Origin: Spirogloea muscicola
Taxonomy: Eukaryota > Streptophyta > Zygnematophyceae > Spirogloeales > Spirogloeaceae
NCBI GenBank assembly: GCA_009602725.1
Contig: WELB01000022.1
Location: 802,232-815,458, forward strand
Length of the DNA: 13,227 bases
Direction of reading: 5' to 3'
The position numbers and the translations under genes are program-made. The notes under the pieces were generated by a model that made no database searches, was not told the origin of the DNA, and saw nothing but the letters and a program-made list of their open reading frames with translations. The first letter of the stretch is position 1; the number at the start of each line of letters is the position of its first letter. This document shows, piece by piece, positions 9,301 through 13,227 of this stretch.

Positions 9301-10784
9301 GCATGTGCTTGCAGCAACTCGAAGATAAGGAGGTGGGGACTGTCATTCTGCGCCCAAGTAGCAAAGGGCCAGACCACCTCTCTTTGACCTTGAAGTTTGC
9401 CAAAGGCGTGTACACACACATTGACATTGAGGAGGGGGGCAAGGACAAGAGGGATGCGACGTCGTTCCTGCGCATTGGCAAGACCTTGACAATTGGTGGG
9501 GAGAACTTTGAGGACATTGACGAGGTGAGCTTTCATCTTTCGTACTAAAGGCAACTGTTATTGGGGGTTTCTAGTCACAGCATACGCTGACATGATTCCT
9601 GTCAAGATATTGACTTGATCATGAGGGCACTGTCCAATTCCTCTCTGTAATTGCTACGTCCAATGGCACCTGGGCAGCTCTCATAGGAATCAGGCAGAGC
9701 GATTCGAGCGAATTTTGAGAAAGTATTTATACCTGAGGGCTGGACTGGTTGATCTTTTCAATTGGGAAGTCAATGTACCTATATCTCGATGCATATGCAC
9801 CCCATATTTGTAAAATTCCAAAGCTGAGGTCTTTATTGATGGTTGACTTCATTCACTACATTACTGTGCACTATCTTGCTGTGCAGGTCGAGGCCAGATA
9901 CATAGAGCCGCTTGTAGGGCATCTGAAGGACATGCTGTGCTATCGCAAATTCTGGGAGGGCCCGCAGGATGAGGTGGACCGCCTGCTGATCAAGGAGAAG
10001 CGCGAGAACCCTGGCCGCATCCCATACTACGTCTCGGTCTCGCACAAGCACCCCGGCGCTTTCGTGCTCTCCTACATCCGGATGCACAGCCCTGTCCACG
10101 AGTACATCTCTGTGTCCTCCAAGGTGAGACAATCACTGCAGAAGTCAAAGAGCAGCATAAAAAAGAGACCCAAATTTGACAGGCAGCAAATGCATGTCCC
10201 AATATCCATTGGTGTGTGGCTTTTGCTAGCCACACTCTGTCTGACTCTGCACTCGGTTACGATCTTGCATATCATATGGCCACCGTCATGGCCCGACCAG
10301 GTGGCCTGATCTATCTGACGACGTTTGAGTTACCTTGTACTGGGTTTGCTATTCTCCAAGTCAAATTAAAGGTTTAAAGTAGTTGACAATAAGTCCTTGT
10401 GGCTGTGAACTGGCACAGGGTTTCCGGTTCCGCAAGCACGACTTCACAAGCCCAGACCGGCTGGTCAAGTACTTCCAGAAGCACTTCATGGAGCCGCCGC
10501 CGGAGGCGCCGCCGGCGGCGCGGCGTGCGGCAGCCGCCATGGTGCCCATGAGCGGCCCGCCGGCAGGCCCCGGCGGCTGGCACGCCCCGCTGCCGGATCC
10601 TGGTGGGGCCCCGCCCGGCTACTGGGCTGGCATGCCGCCTCCTGGGCAGCCCACCTGGTCGGGCCATGACGGTGGACACAGCACCTTCAATGGCTCCTCT
10701 GCGCCGTGGAGCGGCTACGACTCTGGGAGCGGCCACCCCGTGCCTAGCGGGCGGCCATGGACGCCCCAAGGCTCGGGCCGGTGA
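373..10784 (+). CDS. SPT6: Transcription elongation factor / histone chaperone SPT6, plant SPT6-like type (21 exons)
   Basis: SPT6 is a nuclear histone H3-H4 chaperone that travels with elongating RNA polymerase II and restores nucleosomes behind it; this role is family knowledge. Exons: 373-524, 787-865, 1072-1297, 1548-2071, 2386-2604, 3051-3143, 3510-3716, 4038-4196, 4324-4440, 4757-5161, 5435-6047, 6216-6331, 6671-6835, 7127-7303, 7583-7753, 8024-8182, 8352-8528, 8669-8881, 9315-9524, 9887-10123, 10419-10784. Every junction keeps phase and the sum is 1,594 codons plus TGA, about the length of plant SPT6L. All acceptors end in CAG; 17 donors are GT and 3 are GC. The first ATG after an in-frame TAG at 328-330 is 373 (context GCCGATGG). 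Signature segments include DFIVDEEEDEHG, ALQEAQDIFG, VPFIGMYRK, LLKGARHM, CCWGPG, HVVALGG, GLGPRK, FINAAGA, RMIVHP and VILRPSSKG. Exon 4 could instead start at 1557 (three residues shorter). No frameshift or missing domain was seen. Confidence 0.96.
534..611 (+). pseudogene. tRNA-Thr(GGU)-like relic inside SPT6 intron 1
   Basis: A B-box-like T arm GGTTCAAGTCC lies at 587-597, with a CCGG/CCGG stem around TTCAAGT. Upstream is an anticodon-arm-like element 562-578 (CTCCT, loop TTGGTAA, GGGAA; four of five pairs) that would present anticodon GGT at 569-571, and a 5-bp hairpin 542-557 (CTGCC/GGCAG) in the D-arm place. TGCCGCTT 534-541 can pair with GGGCGGCA 604-611. Four extra bases lie between T stem and outer stem, one anticodon-stem pair fails, and the A box is poor. 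It resembles organellar trnT-GGU as I remember it. Best read as a degraded copy or a chance fold; it does not look functional. Confidence 0.3.
916..990. repeat. Imperfect inverted repeat with a 22-base tandem duplication in SPT6 intron 2
   Basis: GGTTGAAG (916-923) pairs with CTTCAACC (983-990), and TGTAGG (926-931) pairs with CCTACA (972-977), giving an interrupted hairpin of about 75 bases. Its 3' half is also an imperfect 22-base tandem duplication (starts 948 and 970) based on CTCCTAMACCCTCCTT. It occupies over a third of the 206-base intron. Confidence 0.75.
1383..1471 (+). repeat. Degenerate telomere-like (CCCTAAA)n array in SPT6 intron 3
   Basis: The stretch contains CCCTAAAC (1419-1426), CCCTAAG (1434-1440) and CCCTAAAA (1447-1454) among variants such as CCTAAAC, AAACCC and CTTAAACCC. 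Both 7-base (TTTAGGG) and 8-base (TTTTAGGG) green-lineage telomere units appear. It is an interstitial array within a protein-coding gene. Confidence 0.75.
2218..2278 (+). repeat. Short direct repeats in SPT6 intron 4
   Basis: GAGGTCTAGG occurs at 2218 and 2239, followed by ACCTGG three times in tandem (2251-2268) and once more at 2273. The rest of the 314-base intron shows nothing recognisable. Confidence 0.85.
2605..3050 (+). other. SPT6: SPT6 intron 5, nothing found
   Basis: This is the longest SPT6 intron (446 bases; GTGCGA donor, CTCAG acceptor, phase 0). I see no RNA gene, repeat or conserved reading frame in it. Confidence 0.85.
3144..3509 (+). other. SPT6: SPT6 intron 6, nothing found
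   Basis: 366 bases, GTGGGC donor, GCAG acceptor, phase 0. A TTGATGA and a later CTGA resemble C/D boxes but have no terminal stem (see rejected items). Nothing else is recognisable. Confidence 0.85.
3793..3841 (+). repeat. 27-base tandem duplication in SPT6 intron 7
   Basis: A 22-base word beginning CTGCTTCCATGAGC and ending TTATGATG is exactly repeated at 3793-3814 and 3820-3841, a 27-base period. The lack of differences suggests a recent slippage event. It lies in the middle of the 321-base intron. Confidence 0.92.
4441..4756 (+). other. SPT6: SPT6 intron 9, nothing found
   Basis: 316 bases with a GTAATA donor and ACACAG acceptor. The acceptor at 4756 is preferred to the CTGCAG eight bases later because it keeps phase and restores AAVEIASE as in land plants. 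No further content seen. Confidence 0.85.
5162..5434 (+). other. SPT6: GC-AG intron 10 of SPT6
   Basis: The exon ends CCGCCAG and the intron opens GCAAGA; there is no usable GT nearby and read-through meets TAG after eight codons. Joining to 5435 (after GTCACAG) gives EARQ-ALASRAK, equal in length to land-plant SPT6L. CAG|GCAAG is the consensus for U2-type GC-AG introns. Confidence 0.9.
5274..5352 (+). repeat. Diverged 29-base direct repeat in intron 10
   Basis: Two copies (5274-5302 and 5324-5352), starting CAAGCAGAAGGTC and CAAGCTGAAGGTC, match at about 24 of 29 positions with a 50-base period. An old local duplication inside the GC-AG intron. Confidence 0.85.
5435..6331 (+). other. SPT6: SPT6 YqgF/RNase H-like domain (exons 11-12, residues 728-970)
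   Basis: Residues about 800-890 fold as the YqgF/RuvC-like (RNase H superfamily) domain of the Tex/SPT6 family: AACCWGPGNPATTFVMLN, AGDLVDILHAGYLS, ENQPHVVALGG and LKDDIYAIIF are visible. The first strand reads RVAACCWGPGN and lacks the catalytic Asp of active RuvC-type nucleases; SPT6 domains are known to be non-catalytic, so this is expected. The exon 11/12 junction splits a Gly codon and restores QPGIVRRAVALGRYIQNPLAMV. Between APYDARAG and MRVAACC there is a charged RD/RE insert (about residues 755-798) that is longer than the corresponding land-plant linker. Confidence 0.88.
6332..6670 (+). other. SPT6: GC-AG intron 12 of SPT6
   Basis: The exon ends CTTCAG and the intron opens GCAAGC; read-through gives TAA at the third codon. 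The junction HPLQ-DLLTRDEVYETVERVM keeps exact spacing with land-plant SPT6L. The intron's 3' half happens to be open in the exon 13 frame from 6452, which could mislead gene callers. No other content. Confidence 0.9.
6671..7303 (+). other. SPT6: SPT6 helix-hairpin-helix domain (exons 13-14)
   Basis: Exon 13 contains SQVGIDLNEAATHDWLFSPL followed by FVAGLGPRKA, the diagnostic HhH hairpin of Tex/SPT6 proteins. Exon 14 continues with RVIKGAGKIATRMELL, FVFINAAGAMRV and LDDTRIHP, corresponding to the land-plant VFVNAAGFLRI and LLDDTRIHPE. HhH motifs contact DNA or RNA backbone in the family. Exon 14 starts at 7127 because the alternative AG two bases later would put TAA in frame. Confidence 0.9.
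6836..7126 (+). other. SPT6: GC-AG intron 13 of SPT6
   Basis: The exon ends ATTCAG and the intron opens GCAAGA; read-through stops at TAG 6890-6892. Joining to 7127 (after GCGCACAG) gives GPRKAMHIQ-RVIKGAGKI. It is the second consecutive GC-AG intron in this gene. Confidence 0.88.
7583..8182 (+). other. SPT6: SPT6 death-like domain (DLD) region (exons 15-16, residues 1085-1194)
   Basis: Exon 15 encodes VSYEDAKAMAEAVYCSA, then LELCVEWVREHPDAMARLEVEDYVKRLE. Exon 16 gives DLDTLLDVKGELVKGYREWRLPYKVPTMDEEFYLLSGETP. The pattern (EHVRDRP-like helix, D-EY/DY--L, then W-R-P-K and DEEFY-L-GET) matches the death-like domain between HhH and S1 in SPT6. It probably serves protein contacts; no catalytic residues are expected or seen. 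Confidence 0.8.
8352..8700 (+). other. SPT6: SPT6 S1 RNA-binding domain (exons 17-18)
   Basis: Exon 17 begins AKVKKVQQNRILCTLESGLLAVV, then HKEDLTDD, VSEGAVITGRIQKV and SQYQ; exon 18 opens with VTLICRGSELRSDN. This is the five-strand S1 (OB-fold) pattern of SPT6, ending in the strand seen in land plants as YQVFLICKESEMR. The join at Gln/Val across intron 17 (8529-8668) restores that strand without a gap. Confidence 0.87.
8882..9314 (+). other. SPT6: SPT6 intron 18 with two adjacent perfect hairpins
   Basis: 433 bases, GTGAGA donor, TTGCAG acceptor. Inside, TGTAGC-GGCA-GCTACA (9023-9038) and GTCCCA, 7-base loop, TGGGAC (9041-9059) form two 6-bp hairpins two bases apart. No snoRNA box set or other feature could be supported. 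Confidence 0.8.
9525..9886 (+). other. SPT6: SPT6 intron 19, nothing found
   Basis: 362 bases, GTGAGC donor, GTGCAG acceptor, phase 0. It contains TGTAA twice (around 9645 and 9807), which might act as premature polyadenylation signals; nothing else is recognisable. Confidence 0.8.
10501..10784 (+). other. SPT6: SPT6 C-terminal Pro/Gly/Trp-rich tail
   Basis: After the second SH2 the protein ends in about 95 low-complexity residues rich in Pro, Gly, Ala and Ser. Five tryptophans fall at exon-21 residues 54, 69, 80, 97 and 114 (contexts GGWHA, GYWAG, PTWSG, APWSG, RPWTP). Land-plant SPT6L also ends in a long Gly/Trp tail described as an Argonaute-hook type WG/GW region; this one is much shorter and has a single GW. 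It ends at TGA 10782-10784. Confidence 0.75.
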
Positions 10785-10834
10785 TCAGCAGTGGCCGCAG
10801 TGCTGTGCGGCCATGCTTGACTGCTCTCAAACTC

Positions 10835-10839
10835 TGTAA
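10835..10839 (+). terminator. SPT6: TGTAA polyadenylation signal of SPT6
   Basis: TGTAA lies 51 bases after the SPT6 stop codon. TGTAA is the standard chlorophyte poly(A) signal, normally 10-20 bases before cleavage. The same five bases also occur in several introns, so the motif alone is weak; its position supports it. Confidence 0.5.
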
Positions 10840-12168
10840 CATAGTCGGAATTTTGTGCCGCGAGGCATCTCTGTCACTGGCACTTGCACTGCCCTAACCA
10901 TGTCTCTCCACTTAGTCACAATCACATTGTTTCATTTGTGCGACACTGTTCGAGGCATACATCCGGTTTTCAGGATGAACTGCCTCCAGAAGGCACCGGC
11001 GTAGGGTCACAAGGACTCAAATCCAAAACCGTAAGCAAACAGAAGTCTGCCAACGGAGGTTGCTGAGTAGTACTGACCAACGCAGCCGGTGCTCCGCCAG
11101 TGCTCTGTACTTCAGCACAATCCATCCTGGGCCACTTGCTTGCCCGACAGCTGATAACATGTCCACCGACACAAATCTCCGCACTGTACAGTCCCTACTT
11201 CGCTATGGATGCAAGGTGCAAAATGCAAGAAGAGCACCAGTGGCATGCAAATGCCAATCAGTTGCAACGCTCAGTCTGAGACACATGCAACCTCCTCAAG
11301 GGTGGCTCATTGTGCAGCGTGGTGATTGCTGGCTTGCCACAGGCCCCAGATGGCTTGCGAAGTTGATGGGAACCCATGCACACACCCATGCACGACAATT
11401 TGAGCTCTTCTTGTCATATAGCTGTAGGACTAGGAGTTCAGGGTGAAGAACAAGTTCTCGACCCTTGAGTATAGAAAGCGCGGCCGAATTGACTGGTGGC
11501 TGTGAGAGGCCAGCCCAAACTAATGGACAAGGTCTGAAGGAGCCGGACGGTGCAGAAAGCAAGGTACTAAGTGCTAAGACGGCAGCAAGGGCACTCTCAG
11601 TAACCTCCAGTCAGTAGATGCAAATCGGAATAGCTAGCAGGCGGATAGACGTCGCCCTGACGGAAGCCAGAGGCCGCCGCCAAAGCGCAGCCTGCGCGCA
11701 AGTGAAGGGCGAAGGCAAGGGACCGTAGCAAGGATATGGCCAAGCGCATCCGGAAATCCGGAATCCGGAAATCCGGAATCATGAGTATAGCGACCAGCAT
11801 TCAGGAACTTGACTTCAGTACACAGCTCAAACCTGAGCGCTTCGGTTGTGCCTAGTGATCCTGTATGTTCTGTGCCAGATTGCTACTGACCATGTGCCAA
11901 GCAGCGCCTTCATCTGTCTTAACAAATAACCTGCATAAGCCTGGCCCCCGAGTAATATGAACTATTACTCCCTCTGTTGAAAGCACCAATCTCCGACCAG
12001 GTCTGTATCACTTCGAGACCTATTACTTGCTGATTCTGAAATGTCAAAGCTCACATTGATGTGAATCTGTACACTTGGGGTTGCCCTTTGCTGCTACTTC
12101 GCTCCAAGCTGCAAAAATTGAGGTGGTCGCCACCTCCAAGTCGTCAACCCCAGCCTAGTCGAAGTGAT
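10840..12168. other. Region between convergent SPT6 and EMC4, no gene found
   Basis: About 1.3 kb between the two 3' ends, probably 3'UTRs plus spacer. Reading frames here are short, lack recognisable motifs and conflict between strands. An exon-like block with splice-like edges lies at 10974-11027. No tRNA, rRNA, transposon end or TTACA (minus-strand TGTAA) was seen. The only clear repeat is at 11748-11780. Confidence 0.6.
11748..11780. repeat. ATCCGGA/AATCCGGA tandem repeat
   Basis: Alternating 7- and 8-base units (ATCCGGA, AATCCGGA) repeat twice and end in ATC, a 15-base period. Each unit contains the palindrome TCCGGA, so the array is also self-complementary. Confidence 0.95.
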
Positions 12169-12975
12169 TCAGGTCAGGGGCAAACCGCCAGCAGAGAACT
12201 CGCACGCCTGTGGCAGTCCAAGAAGCGGCGCATCAGCATGCTTTGCAGAGGAGATTGCCAATCTGAGGCGACTATTGGGTGTGCACAACCAACTTCTACA
12301 GGCTTGAAGGACGCCGTACAAGAGCGCAGCTGTATAATGCACAGCCTCTTGCCGCTGCTGGAAAGCAGCGGCGAGTTGGGCTCAGCAGCAACAGGGCTCA
12401 GACACTAGAGAGCATACAATGAGAAAGTTGGGCGGGGTGGACCTCATCTTTGGGGTCTGAAAGTTTCTGGGTTCTACGGATTGGATATGGAATCAGAAAT
12501 AAGTAAAGCGAGACTCACATGGGGAGGGGGCAGCGTCGAGATCCAGTCCGAGGCATGCGTCGGGAGCAGCCCAAGTGCGTGTAGCTGGAGATGGCCGTCG
12601 TCGCGGCGCAAGTCAGGCCGCGGGACAGACGGCAGCGTCGGCGCCTCAGAGATGCAAATGGGTAGTGCCTTACCGCACAGTCAATGCACGTTAATGTGAA
12701 GTATTAGTGCAGAGTGGACCTTGTAGAGGCCGAGGCCGAGGCCGACGAGGTGCAGCGCGACGTACAGCAGCGTGGGCAGCGTCGTGTCGGTGCGGGGGTC
12801 CTTGAAGGGCCCAAAGACTGCGGGAGCGCAGGGCATGGCTGAGTCGAGACTCGGGGTTCGACACCTGACTTGGACATAAGGGGGCGCTGGTTTTGGGGGA
12901 CGGCTTAATGGCTTCAGCTAAACAACGTTGAAGACTGAAATTAATTTTGAGTCGGACTCAGGAGTTGGCCAAGGA

Positions 12976-13022
<47 letters not shown>

Positions 13023-13180
13023 TGACCCTTGGAGACGGCGCGGAGGGCGGAGAGGGGCTGCCAGAGCGCGGAGGCGACGATGCCAATGGAGAAGATGTGC
13101 AGCGTGTTGCCGGCCATCCACATCATGAACCCCAGCGCAAACAGATTCTTGAACGGCGCCTGCGCCGCCTCCCACGCCTT
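12169..13180 (-). CDS. EMC4: ER membrane protein complex subunit 4 (EMC4/TMEM85), 3' part, four exons visible
   Basis: EMC4 is a subunit of the ER membrane protein complex, which inserts tail-anchored and multipass proteins into the ER membrane (family knowledge). Exons on the minus strand: 13180-13027, 12817-12720, 12584-12519 and 12207-12169, giving 118 residues and TGA. The first reads KAWEAAQAPFKN then FMMWMAGNTLHIFSIGI and SALWQPLSALRAVSK, close to plant EMC4. Then come VFGPFKDPRTD with a membrane segment TLLYVALHLVGLGLGLYK, LGLLPTHASDW and STLPPPH, and the end CEFSAGGLPLT, equivalent to the EFSGGG tail of human EMC4. Donors are GTCAGC, GTCCAC and GTGAGT; acceptors all CAG; phases 1, 0, 0. 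Upstream of Lys the frame reads Gln, then prolines to the window end, so the exon may continue there or an acceptor CAG at 13183-13181 may start it. The N-terminal part is outside the window. Confidence 0.93.
12208..12518 (-). other. EMC4: EMC4 intron before the last exon
   Basis: This GT-AG intron (GTGAGT donor, CAG acceptor) separates the PPPH exon from the 12-residue terminal exon. Without it the frame does not reach the conserved EFSAGG end. No gene or clear repeat was found inside. Confidence 0.8.
12818..13026 (-). other. EMC4: EMC4 intron carrying a long GCG tract near its donor
   Basis: The donor GTCAGC follows AAGG, and the next exon opens TCTTTGGGCCC after CCCGCAG. It is a phase 1 intron. 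The (GCG)n tract at 12976-13022 starts four bases into the intron. The rest holds nothing recognisable. Confidence 0.85.
12976..13022. repeat. (GCG)15 microsatellite in an EMC4 intron
   Basis: Fifteen uninterrupted GCG units plus GC. On the EMC4 strand it is a CGC/GCC run beginning immediately after the splice donor GTCAGC. Confidence 0.95.
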
Positions 13181-13182
13181 CT

Positions 13183-13227
13183 GCGGCGGCGGCGGCGGCG
13201 GCGGCGGCGTTGGCGGCGGCGGCGGCG
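13183..13227. repeat. Interrupted (GCG)n tract at the window end
   Basis: GCG repeats with a single GTT interruption at 13209-13211 run off the window. On the EMC4 strand they would read as prolines with one Thr before QKAWE, or form the end of an intron whose acceptor is CAG 13183-13181. The sequence shown cannot decide. Confidence 0.9.

Larger units (their letters stand above)
8760..10500 (+). other. SPT6: SPT6 tandem SH2 domains (exons 18-21, about residues 1290-1500)
   Basis: The tandem SH2 module of SPT6 binds the phosphorylated Rpb1 linker of RNA polymerase II. The first SH2 runs from RPRMIVHPLFQNVSLPEAMQ (exon 18) through VILRPSSKG (exon 19), where the Arg (about residue 1337) occupies the FLVRES-type phosphate-binding position, to GKTLTIGGENFEDIDE. 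The second SH2 covers EARYIEPLVGHLKDML, RIPYYVSVSHKHPGAFVLSYI and HEYISVSSK (exon 20), then GFRFRKHDFTSPDRLVKYFQ (exon 21). All four exon boundaries are phase 0. Confidence 0.92.

Noticed and set aside
373-10784. Bacterial Tex instead of SPT6
   Set aside because: Tex shares the core but lacks the acidic N-terminus and tandem SH2 domains and has no introns; both regions are present here.
10884-11446. Plus-strand open frames 10884-11066 and 11060-11446 as small genes
   Set aside because: No conserved motif, ordinary start contexts, and a composition like the introns. One ends in GGC like a prenylated GTPase tail, but no GTPase sequence precedes it.
11597-11800. Minus-strand open frame containing a repeated PDFRI peptide
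   Set aside because: The peptide repeat is only the translation of the CCGGA tandem array; no other coding signal.
12061-12408. Plus-strand open frame of 115 residues
   Set aside because: It lies over the last EMC4 exon and intron on the opposite strand, and the EMC4 reading is well supported by its conserved end.

Overview
The window comes from a nuclear chromosome of a green alga (Chlorophyta, most likely a trebouxiophyte or close relative). The evidence is: genes with many short spliceosomal introns; GC-rich exons in less GC-rich introns; proteins closer to land-plant than animal or fungal homologues where I can compare motifs from memory; degenerate plant-type CCCTAAA telomere-like motifs; and a TGTAA motif just after a stop codon, the usual chlorophyte polyadenylation signal. 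The taxon is an inference; no marker gene is present.

Layout. Positions 1-330 are low-complexity GGC/GAC/GAG sequence plus a telo-box cluster, probably the promoter and 5' leader of the main gene. Positions 373-10784 (+) hold one gene, the transcription elongation factor and histone chaperone SPT6 (plant SPT6-like type). I resolved it into 21 exons and 20 introns that join with no frame conflict into 1,594 codons plus stop. The order is acidic N-terminus, IWS1/Spn1-binding helix, helical core, YqgF-like domain, HhH, death-like domain, S1, tandem SH2, and a short Gly/Pro/Trp tail. Three of the 20 introns are GC-AG, and 17 of 20 are in phase 0. Positions 10785-12168 are an intergenic/3'UTR region where I find no gene. 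Positions 12169-13227 (-) hold the 3' part of a second gene, EMC4 (ER membrane protein complex subunit 4), in four visible exons. Its N-terminus lies beyond the window or behind a GCG/proline repeat at the window edge.

The two genes converge tail to tail and are functionally unrelated: SPT6 acts on nucleosomes with RNA polymerase II, EMC4 belongs to an ER membrane insertase. There is no operon, mobile element, CRISPR array or phage element. I see no new multi-gene system. The less ordinary points are the GC-AG introns, a tRNA-Thr(GGU)-like relic in SPT6 intron 1, telomere-like arrays in SPT6 introns, an evenly spaced tryptophan tail that may be an Argonaute hook, a coding-like echo at the start of intron 17, and a (GCG)15 tract beside an EMC4 splice donor.
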